From NCBI GenBank assembly GCA_000310025.1, contig FN649750.1, positions 4,195,246-4,259,245 on the forward strand: a stretch of 64,000 nucleotides of DNA, read 5' to 3'. Both the position numbers and the translations under genes were made by a program. Shown piece by piece: positions 37,701-49,700 of this stretch. Positions within the stretch are counted from its first letter, which is position 1. Each line of letters begins with the position of its first letter. The notes beneath the pieces were generated by a model. It made no database searches and was not told the DNA's origin. It saw only the letters and a list, made by a program, of their open reading frames with translations. Source of the DNA: Ectocarpus siliculosus. Taxonomy: Eukaryota > Sar > Phaeophyceae > Ectocarpales > Ectocarpaceae.

Positions 37701-40700
37701 GATCCCTCGGTAGAGGGTAGATTTGGCAGAGAGAATCAAGATGTATGGTGGCATTCTTCGGCGACAAAACGATAGATGAATATTTCCACGCCAACCTTGA
37801 CTTATTCAATAAAATGCAGTGTACGAGACTAAACAGGGCAGCAGTTACGCTTGGAATAGGAGGGAATTCCTGTAAGGCTGTCCAAAGTTGTATGATCTTC
37901 AACAGTATAACATAGCATTCCGTAGACAGCCACGTTACATACGTGTGCAACGGTTCTTCGCCGCCAACTGCCCCCCAACCCACCGGGGGGGTAGACCGAT
38001 GAACCCGGGGAAAATGAAGTTAGAGTCTGACCTAACACCGTTTGTGCTTACAGCAACTTCCCCGAGCTGGAGAGCGGACGCGCTTACCGTTTCAAGGTGC
38101 GGGCAGTTAACTACTGCTCGGCAGTGGACACGGGCAGCATCTGCTACGGTGACTTTTCGCCATCAACGGCCTACACTGTCAGGTGAAGTCAGTATCTGGT
38201 ACTGTAGTCGTGCCGTTGTTTCGTCGTTTATCGTGGAAACGTTAATGGTACCCGGCATCCGTGATAGAGAAACTATTCTTTGGGCTTGTCCTAGAACAGC
38301 ACATTGTCGCCGAGTACGCTTGCGACGGACGAAGTAGACATATACCAAGCACCTCCATCTCTTCTTATGCCTGCGCTCTGTGCCGTCCGTGACTTGTTTT
38401 TCATTCAGGGAACCACGGATGCCCAGCGCGCCAACACAGCCCCTTCGGGATTCTTTGACAAACCTCGGGACTGCTGCGTACGATGATGCAGAGGTGATTC
38501 GACATGACGGTGTTGCTATTGGCATTCTCTTCGCGATCATTTACGATTGCATGGGTTGTAGAGTAGTGCGAAGTATTTGTCGACATGTGGTGGTAAATTC
38601 CTACGCTGACGTCAGTGACTAGACTTTACGCTATCTTACGCCCATTTCCTCTCACGCAACCCCAAATCAGCCTATATCTATTATTGTAGCCTCTTAACGC
38701 TAACCGCCTTCTCTCCCGTTGAGTGCACTTCTCTCCCCGTGGGGCTCCACCCACCACCCTTTAAATACAACCCGGCGGATCGGTCCAAAACGAACAACAG
38801 GTAGGGATCTTGTGGTCAGCTCCCATGGACAATGGAGGCTCCGAGGTGCTGAGTTACAAGGTGCGGTTCGAGGACCAGGCCGGAACCCTCACCTCGGTTG
38901 ATGTCGACGCCGGGGACGTGTGGGGGCCCCAGGAGCTGCTGGTGTCCAGCCTGTCAGAGGGGGAACTGTATACGTTCTACGTGCAGGCCGTCAACGCGTA
39001 TGGGACGTCTGGGGCTAGCCCTGCTCTCACCGTCGTCGCAGCCCTCCGTTCAGGTAGGATATCGCTACGAGAGACGAATCCCCCGATGGCAAGCAGAGAA
39101 GAAGAAGCATGTCTCCGTGGAAAGCGAAAGCAAGTACCTTTACTTTCTCCGTTCGCTTGGGATAGATACGGTGCGCTAGCAGGGTTTGGCGCACTCAAGG
39201 CATGACCTGGCGAGCTGGTCCCGCCGGTCGTCGAAACCAACCGCTTTCACCCTCGTCTTATGCAAGTCGTAATCAGACTTGAAGATGCAATACAAATGGG
39301 AAAAAACGAATTAACGCCGATGACGTCTGCCAATCGCTAGCCTCATTTATTATGGGGTGGTGTGCAGCACTGTTCCTCTAGGGGTGACACCATGTGGTTG
39401 TCCCGGCGCCACCTACTGAATGATGTCACAGTCTTGCCGGCTCTCGTGACACAAACCCTGACCATCCTTCTGCCCAGGCATGGCGGTGGGGGGTAACCAG
39501 ACGTACGCAACCGTTTCGCCCACGGTGTTGGCGGTTTCATCGAGCGAGGTAACTCTATCCTGGGCAGCACCCGTCGACACTGGAAAGTCTCCGGTCACAG
39601 GGTACCACGTCTACATGTTCGATGGCGTTGGTCTCAATTCTCAGGCCGACCCAGAGCCTGTCAAGCATGAGATTCAGGTGAAGTGGGGATTCGAAGCTTG
39701 GAAGCTTCCGGATAGGTGGAGATCATGCCCAAGCCTAGGAACGAGATGTACGCCGAACTGCATGTTGAGACAAAATCCAAACCGCCCCACGGGGGCTGTG
39801 AAGATGTTTTGTCAATAGCAGGCGAATAGACGACTCCTGTTCGCGTGCCCCCACGAGGACTTAGCGCGTCCTTCATTGCAGGGCGTCCGTCAATCATCAC
39901 GCATTGCATGCAACACACAGGCCTTCCTGGACCACATCCACCACATCCACCCGGTGACGTGGTGGTGTCAACGTGAAGGAAAATCACGTTACGGTCGATG
40001 TTCACTATCAAAGGCAGCTCTGGAACGCCACTTGGACAAGCAACAAACCCTACCCGTACCCCCCACCGCCACGTGTGTTTGCCTTCACCGCAGTTGGTGT
40101 CCCTCAGTGTAGATGACCCTGTGCCAGCCATCCAGGATGTGACGATATCGGACGTGGCCGGTGGCACCTTCACGTTGAGGGTGATGGCCGACGCTCTCGG
40201 AGGAGAGATTGATGTCGAGACGGCGGAAATTGGCTACAGTGCCTCCGCCGCAGCTGTTGAGCTCGCCCTCGAAGCGGCGTCTAGCACGCTGGGTGACGTC
40301 GAAGTTGCGAGGACCATTTCAGGTGACTTCAAACGTGTTGCGATAGCTCTCGATTTGTTGCTACCACTTCCTCCACCCATCGCACCAGGGTAGCAATGCC
40401 AGAAACAGCAATCTGTATGGCTGCGGTCACACGAGGTTTTCAGGGTTAGCACAATCCGGCGGGGGGTTTCGTAGTTTCCACCCCGAAGCTTCTCTCCCAT
40501 GCGTTATCACACCAGTGACTGCCGGCATCGAACACAATTACAAAGTTTAGAGCCATCGTTAACTTCTGCACTTATCGCAGACGAATGTGAGATTTCATTT
40601 TGATGTCAAACGCTTTCTCGTCGTCCTACCAGGCACAGGAACGACAATAACCTACGAGATAACCTTCGACGGATACACTGGGGCTGTTGAGGATCTCGTC

Positions 40701-43655
40701 CTTGACACCACCGAACTGGAGGCCGACTCTGGAGCAGTGGTTTCTGCGGAAGTGATCACGCTGCAGGAGGGAACGGAACCGCTACGGGGGGACTTTTCGC
40801 TGATCTATCGGGGCCACGAGACGGCGGCTTTGAGCTATGATGCCGACGCCACCGAGGCAAGTCGCGCAGCAGTCCATACGAAGCGTTTTCTGGGCGAAAA
40901 CGTGGGCCAGAATAGCTTGAAACGTACAAGGAGTTCTGCCGTTCGTGGTTTTCCCATCAAACCGTCGTTCCGCCACGACCTTCGGAGGGCTCACTGTCCA
41001 CCGGGCCGATGGTATTCGAGATGTGTTTATTTTGTCAGGATTGTTGGAATGTGAGTCGCTTGCGATCCAACCACGTGAAGAGGTTTAGCATGAAGCACGA
41101 ATTGCAACAACCTGTATTTCCTCAGTGAAGGATTCATATTGACCCCTGGGTCAATGAATGCGGTACACGGCGCCGTTACCTGGGTTCTTGGGCTTCCCTG
41201 TGCCTCTTGTTGGATATCTTGCGCTAATTTTGCTACTAGACCAGTTGTAAAATGGAGAATCAATCTGAAAACTACCTCACAAGAACGGTTGCTTTTGATA
41301 TTGCTCCACCAGGTCAAACGACAACTGGAGAACCTGGACACGGTTGGAATCGTTTCGGTCGAGAGAAACACCACCCTCTCTGACGGAGCGTCCGAGTGGA
41401 CGGTTACGTTCGAAACGGAACTTGGGGATCTCCCGATGCTGGAGATCACTTCGGGAAGACTGACGGGTAATTGCGCTGACCTTGACATACAGCCGGATAT
41501 TCAGACGTTTCCTCGGGTAATCCTTGGTAACCGGCGTCTACGCTAGTTTTCTTGGTGCAGATGCGCGGTTTCCATTCGTGTCGGTTTCATTCCTTGTTGG
41601 GAAAGCTTTGTGCTGAACGCGAGGTGTGCGTGTTGTTGACAATGCCAACGTCATCGCAATGGCGGGCATGCTCCCGCACTTGCCGGTGCTAGACATGTGT
41701 TCCGCTACTCTTCTTCTTACCCAAGCATTGTTCAACGCGTCCTCTGCACGTAATGCGAAGGTGGGGGGCGTGAGGCGACGGTGACCGAGACCCTGGCTGG
41801 TTCGGCAGCCACCCTAGTGTACGACGGCAGCGGCAAGTCCTCCGTCAAGGAGTTCACCGCCTCCGGTCTCGTGGAAGACTCGCTCTACGCCTTTAAGGTG
41901 GGATTCTTTGGGTGCTGTTGATGTTGATGATCGTGCAGGCCTCAACTCCGCAAGGTTCATTTCGGAAGGTTGATCTACCAATTCAACTTCGCGTTCTGAC
42001 GGTTATGGAGGAAATCGCACTTTTATATTCCCTCACCGAAAGCAAGTATTCTCTGCTAACGAATTGATGTACAATCGGCAGTCGGTTGTTGCTCGACGAA
42101 CGTGCGTGACCTAAGCAATCTCTCCCTTCAACCGCTACGTACCTTCACTGAACCATGTCAGCACCGTTTTTAGCGCGTCACAAAGAGCCACAGCCGTAGC
42201 AACCTCAACCCTGACACGAAGAAGAAAAACAACGATAACGACAATAACAACCGCATCGTGACACGTACTGTATCAGGTGGTGCCCCTCAGCGCAGTCGGA
42301 CTCGGAATTCCGAGCGCTGCGAGCCCTACGGTAGTAGCCCGGGAGGGAGCGGTGGCAGCGCAAACCGTTGCTAGCGGGCCCTCTCTAGCCCAGGGTATGG
42401 CCGGTGTCGTCCACGAGCAGCAGACAGTCACGGCGACGGCAACGTCTGGGAATTTCTCGCTCAGCGTCTCGGGAGGCGGCATGGAATCAGTCTTGATCAA
42501 CGCCGATGTTACCAACGGCAAGATCGCATCCGATGCCGAGATCAAGGCGGCCCTCGATGGCATTGTCGGGGAGGTGAGACAAGAAGAACGATGAACACAG
42601 CTGGGCCTTTCGTGTTTCAAATGCGATAGGATTCAGTGCCGATGATTCAGTGTAAGGTAGAGGTTGAAGCTGTGACGGACTGTGGATGGACGCATAGAGA
42701 AACATGAATGAGGTGCCGGGATGAACGCAACAAAACCACCAACTTGACACGACACGCAGCTCATTTGATGACGCCGTTGTTGTCGGAAGAGATAGCGCCG
42801 AGGACAGCGTTAGTTCGAGCTGAAAGGTCCTCGTTTTACCGGGCAGTAGACATAAAACCTTTGAATGCTTGGGTCAACCACGTTTGGTCGAGGCATTTTC
42901 GCGCGAGATCGGATTTCTCTTGGGCTACTGTTACCCATTTAGCCCAGTGGTCACAGAGGTTCGTCGTAACGCCAACCCCAATGATATTGTCGGATTATCG
43001 GCATGGTTGGTCATTCGAACATCGACGTTCCTGGCATCACGCACACAGGTGAACGTTTCGAGCTTCAACGCTTCTCACAGCGGACAGCAGGCGTATGCCT
43101 GGACTGTGACATTCATGTCCATCTCCGGAGATGTTGGAGAGCTCCTTGTCAATGAGACAAACATCCTCAGTGGGGATGTTGCCGTAACGGAGAGGGTCAA
43201 GGTGAGCTACTCTTGACCATTGAAAATGAACAACATTTCGGTTTCAGGTGTCCCAAAACAACAATGGAACGAAACCGTGCCTTTTGGTTTGAATGTAGGC
43301 TGATGTACTACTGTAGACTCCGGGGTGGTAAACGAATGTTTCTATATATCTTTTCACAAACTTCACTGTTCTGCTGCTACCTCCAGTTTGGGCTAGCCCG
43401 GAGTTGTCAAATCTTGTTCCCGTCGCTCTTGCTGCTCCCCTTCGCAATACCTGGGTTACCCCTCATGTGCACACGCTCTCCCGTGGAATACTTCCTTCAT
43501 CCAGGGCCAAAGGAACGAGTTTGTCGTGTCTCCTCGCAAGGCGACTGGCGCGCCGGTCACGGACGTCACAGCCGCCTCTGCCTTCGCAGCAGAAGGTTCT
43601 ACATACTCATTCGCAGGTGCGACAGAGAGAGCGGGAGGCAGACAGACACAGAGAT

Positions 43656-43721
<66 letters not shown>

Positions 43722-46700
43722 CCGGAAGCACCGTTCCCACAACACCGCGCGCCTTAGCTTCGATCATATGTACCGTACGAAAGTCGTCATTCCGACGCAA
43801 TAGATGCGCAATTTGTCGTTGGTTGGAAACGTTGGTAGTGCGTTTCTTGGTTCGGTACGGTTCTCATTCGCTGATTTGAACGCGCATAATATCCCCGCTA
43901 CCGTGGCTACAATCGTTCTGTCGCACGCTCCCTAACGACAATGCGGGTTTTTTACAACACCAAGCAAGCCAACTCAACCTCCACATATACACGACGAACT
44001 AAAGGTCGCTGTGAAGCGCACGGGTCTTGACCCATTGACTTTCGGTGGATTTTTCGTGATACTTGTCTCACGCAGCTTCAAGAAACACAACACATTTCAC
44101 CCACCTTCCCTTCCCACAAGTCTCACGCAGAGACTACAGTTCCAGCTACCCCGTTGGCAGAACCGTTACGCTGAACATGAAGACCTCGCCGACGTCGATT
44201 ATCACCTACTCCCTTCCGTATATTTTTGTGTTGATTCTCGACTGTGAACAATGTAGGTGGCGACCTGTTTTTCACGGAGCTATACAAGATCGAAGAGGAT
44301 GGGTCCATCGAGTGGGAGTCGGACGGAGGCGTGGCCATGTACAATCCCACCGCCTACGAGACGCAGCGTCTGTGGATTCCTTCGGGGTCATCGGGCAGGT
44401 ATATACAGACTATTACACATACAGTACGAACCGAATCCGGGGCTTCAAGCCCCCCAACTTTTCAACTCACGTCTTTGTATGTGTACAACTATCTTGCATT
44501 TCATCAGTATGGACACTGACGCAATCTTTCTCAGAATACTCGGGACGAGCAGGCTTTCTAAAATTCGCACTTGTTTCCAAAACATCATGTTCCAAACTGA
44601 CGGCGAGCGTCATCAAAGCCATTGTGTCCCTTAGTGACGAAGTTTGCGCCTGCTTCTTGCGTGCATTTGTTTGTCTGTGTTTGTTGTTCAGCTTTTGCTT
44701 GGTGTTTGAGTGGGAGAAGGTCACCTATACAACCGGCAATGGCACTGGATGCCCCGAACCAGATGGTGGTGCCATCGCGCTCAAGGTAAGAGCAGGAATG
44801 AGAGTCAGTCCGTCACTGCATTCAAAAGAGGATAAAGACTACTCTTGCATGGGACAACCGCCACCACCACCACGCGTAGAACAGTAAAAAAGCAGCTGAC
44901 ATCGGCAACATTGCGAAGAAGGTTGGGGTAGATTCCACTTGAGATTCCGTCACCGCTGTGAAAGGTTTCCGAGGTCAGGCCACGCATGAAAGGTTGTATT
45001 CAAGCAGTCTCTTGTCCGGGTCTGTTGACGTCACCAACGATTCGGACCCCCCCGTGGTCGGTGGTTGAAAGGTCGAGTCCCAAAAAAGAACGGAGAGACG
45101 TAGGGAACACGTATCGTAGGCATCACTTTGCTTGAGTGCGTTTGATTTCATGTGCTCTCAAAGTTCGTCGAAGACTTCCGAGGAGCACTGCCGTGCCGGG
45201 ACAGAAAATGGGGCGACCAGGCATGGAAAGGGGACGGGGAGACGCGCATATACTTTAGTGTGATAGTTACCTCGGGAATGTGGGCGTGGTTCATATTTGT
45301 CCTGATGTTTTATTGAACTCCCCAACCCACCTTGCGTCATGTCTTTATTGCCGTCGACCCTTAGGATGCTTTGGAAACGATCGATGTCATTGGGGAGGTG
45401 GATGTGGCATACACTCGCGAGGAGGACAGCGATGCCCATGTCTACGATGTCTGGTTCAAGGTACGATGTTTCATCTTTCAATGTTGGATCACCACCGTTA
45501 TCCCAATGTCAATGTTTTTGACTCGTGGCCACGTGGTGGAACGTTTCGTCTTTCGATCCCGCACCACACTTTCAGGTGTAGCGATTCCCTGATCGTTGAT
45601 GACTCCTCGTACAAACTTGGCTGTGTTTTGCGTGAGATGCCGTCGTGTGCAGGGAGTAGACCAAACTACTCTGTATAATGTGATCGTTCTCGGCAAATAG
45701 GATACGTTCGTAGCGATCAGCAACCTCGCTCCAACATCCACGATCATACCATGCTGCGCCAGGGGTACCTTGGTCCATTTTTCGTCTTGTCTGGATGGTG
45801 GTTGAACTACTATTTCGTCCTCAAAACGCACCATTCGCTACCGCCTTTACCTCTGCGTTGCCATCTCTGACGCTGACGAACCATCAACACCGGCATCAAA
45901 CGAACAGACTCTCTTGGGCGACTTGCCCCTGCTGGAGTACGACGAGTTCACAACCGATCCGCTAGTGCCGGGGCACATCAACATCACCGAAACCTCTGCG
46001 GGTGTTGCAGAAGTGCAGAAAGTGGTCATTTCTTCCGACGCCGGGTTTGTGAGGGAGGTGCAGAGCCTGTCTTTGACCGCAGATGACACTTCGGTTGATG
46101 TGTCGGGTAGCTTCAACATCACCCTATCCGGGGCGAGCAACACCGTTCTGGTGCCTTTTGACGCCAACGCCACCGAGCTCGAGGTAAGTCTCTGCTGTTG
46201 CCAAGCCACCACCGTTTGCTGTTAAGGCCACTCAAGACATGCTTGGGCGTTTGGTTGCAGCACTCCATGGGTTCATGCCTTGTGGTGCCGCTGCTTTCTG
46301 TTCGGTTGCCATGAGGATAGACCAGTGACCTTAGGCTTGCCTCACATCCTAAACGCGCACTGTTACCGATTTTCGTGCTGGAATCGAGGGACCTGATGCT
46401 TGCGTTCAGTTCTTGTGATGTCCCTCTGTCTGGAAAGAAATACTCCGCGTATCGAGCAACGCCCTGTGTATGTACGAGCTAGGTCTTGTGTTTCAGTCGG
46501 TTTTGTCGACCAAAGCTGCGGTACCCCAGGACCCGAGCTACACTTACGATTGGAACCTCCAACTGGTTGCTACACTTGCGATTTAGAAACATCCAACTGG
46601 GTTGTGTTTTCTGCCCTGCGTCCTTCGAGAGAGCCGCAGCTAAACTACAAATATGGTCTACAAATCGGTACCAGTACAGCACTACGCAGTCTGTAGTTCG

Positions 46701-49700
46701 ATGTCAAACACTCATACTATACCGGTGATCACTTCCGCATAATTTCGACAATATCCTAACCTGGGTTTAATTTTGGATTTTTCTTCAACCCTCGCAGGCG
46801 CTCCTCGAGGAGCTGAGTAGCGTCTACGACGTTTCTGTTTCGGTCGTGGACAAGTCGAGCGGGAACTCGTCCGTTGACAGTTACATAAACGCCACCCTCT
46901 GGACCGTCGTCTTCAACGATCCCGTTGGCGACGTTCCCAGCCTCCTGGTGAAGATCATGTGTCAATAGTTGCCGTTTTTGCCACATGGTGTTACCACCTG
47001 GTGTTGATCCTGAACCCCGTTGGCTCTTTCAGTATAATCCCATGTTCTTGTGCCCGTGTGTTTACCGCCGATGGAAGTTTGGAATTTTTCACTTGAGAGG
47101 TATCCCTACTGCTGTGCGGCGGTGGTAATTCTGCTTTACCTACGTGGTTGATGGTAATTTTACCGAGGCGATTTGTCTGAGTGAAGATAAGGAGAACCAA
47201 ACGGAGGTACTCGCACAAACTCCGTATTGTAAATAGCTAGATAGCGGTTTAGCTAGGATTATTTTTCGAACTGAAAAGCCGGTGGGATTTTCAGTTGATG
47301 CACTCGGTTCTGTGGTAAGGTACCGAGTTTGTTTGGTGGATGTGACGTATCTTATTTCACAGTTTCACATGTGGGCTGCTGGACACGCGACAGCGGTTAC
47401 GTTGCAAATTTCAATTGTGAACTTCTTTGAGTGAGTGTGAATGAGAAATGCTCGTCAACTTCAACCTACGACAAACAACGCTCTGATTTTGACAGGTGAA
47501 TGGGTCGAGCTTGGATGGCAACTCTCCGCGAGTAGATATCGTGGAGGTGGTCAAGGGCGTCTCTCCTCTTGAGGGCACTGTAACGCTTGCTTACCGTGAG
47601 GGGTTTTCTCAAGACCTGGCTTTCGATGCCTCCGAGGAAGAGGTAACACACCCCGCTGAAGAAATGTATGTTCTCGACAAGCAGTTTCATGCGATACGTC
47701 ACATGTTCTGGGATGTATCTGAATGAAAATCAACTTGATTCCATATGAGCTTTCCCTCAAAGTGTCCTGCTGCACAGCGAAATAAAGAATTTTGAAGCTC
47801 TTTTACAAGCTCTTTTACAGTCATGATCCACTCCAAGTGAGTGTCATTTACTTGCTTTTGATGCTTGTCAGGAAGAGACAAGAGGAGAGCACCTTGTTTG
47901 TGTGCCCCAAGCAAAATATCATCTCTTCCGTCGATCGCTGCGGCGCCTTCACGTCATATCAGTATATTCTCTTCTTGACCTCGTGCTGTCCCCCGCGAAG
48001 CCTCCGTGCATGTATCGTTCTAACATTTGCTCAAACGTCGCCCCGCGAAACGTGTCCTTGGCAAAAACAAACAAAATCATTCAGATCAAAGCAACCCTGG
48101 AAGCACTGGACACAATCTCCACCGTCTCCGTCTCCAAGTACGACATCGGTGCCGGCTTTGAGTGGTGGGTGACCTTCTCCGGAGAACTCGGAGACCTAGA
48201 ACTCATCTCCGCCTTCCCCTACTCCTGGGAAGTTCAATCTCTCCGCACCTACGGGGGAGACCCCACCCCCCTCGGCGGTTCCTTTTCGGTGGAATTCGGC
48301 GGTTACACGTCCGGAGATCTCCCCTACGACGCCTCCGCGGACGGTTTGAAGGCAGCTCTAGAGGCATTGCCCGGGCCCGGGAGGGTGGACGTCGACAAAA
48401 TCGTTTTGGAGAACGGCCGAAACGAGTGGCTGGTGACCTTTAGAGACCTGGTTGGCGATGTCGAGCTTGTCGCGGTGGATGGGTCGGACCTCACTGGCAC
48501 TTCGGCTACGATTACAACCACCGAGGTGGGTATATAGTAAAGTTTCGAATCCTGCTCCCATTGTGTTTAGATGTTCTTGCCCTTCCATCGTCTACTTTCT
48601 ACGTTATACCACTTGAATTCTTGTAGACACCAAAAATGTTTTTCCCGTGACAAGTGCGTATATAGACGCACATGTAAACGGCTGTACCACTCTTCGTAAG
48701 AGCAGGTAACTGTCTTCTTTTCGCGTGGTGAAGCCCACGCGATCCTAACCCTCCTCCCAACCTCACCAAAACCGAAATACAGGTTGCCGCTGGGTCTAAC
48801 AGCTCTCTGACCGGAGAATCACCCGCCCTTGCGGTGGAAGAGATGCATTCCGGGAGGCCGAGTTACACCGCCAGCTACCAGCCTGTGGGCACAGGGCCGT
48901 ACCAAGTGGCGGTGACGCACATGCTGCCGGGTGGATTGAGCGCGACGTATTGGGACAACCAGTGGCTGTTTGGTGCTCCTGCCGTTCAGAGGGTGGACGC
49001 CCAGGTATGTTTAGGAGTTCAATACCGGAACAGATTATGTCGGTTTGTTGGCTTCTTATACGGGGCGTTTGACCCGTATTCCCGGTGATCGCGTCTCGAA
49101 GTGCGTTGGAACCTAAAATATGTCTGGCGCAACAGCGAAACAACGCCAAGTTGTTCTGGTACTCGTGTTTCGGCGTAAACGTTTTGCGAACAATGTGTAC
49201 CAAGTCGCCCAGGTAGTGCGACTTCCAAAGACGCATAATCTTGAAAGCGGGCACCTGCTTCCTACAACAGGAGGCACGAAATTTCATTAGCAGCGTGAAC
49301 CCCGATTCCGCTGTATTGCAGCTTGCAGCTCCTCCTAATCTTAACCTCGAACGTGCAACCCAGCAATCGATCAAACGATCAGGGCGATCATCCCATGGCA
49401 GAAACAGAGCGTGACCCCAAAACAATTATTCGCACTGCCAGGTCAAATTTAGCTGGGGAACTGGCGCTATCACCCCGTACGGGAGAGACTACGTGTCTGC
49501 TAGGTGGAGTGGAAAGCTTCTGGCCCCTTCGAGTGAGACCTTTACTCTGTACGTCAAGGCCGACGATGGCGCTAGGCTTTACGTGGACCATGAACTCGTC
49601 ATCGATGCTTGGGAAGGTAAGTTTCTTCGACAACGACTACCGTGTCGCATGCCTCGCAGAGATAATTGTGTCTTACCGTTGCTCGTTGAATATTCCGAGC

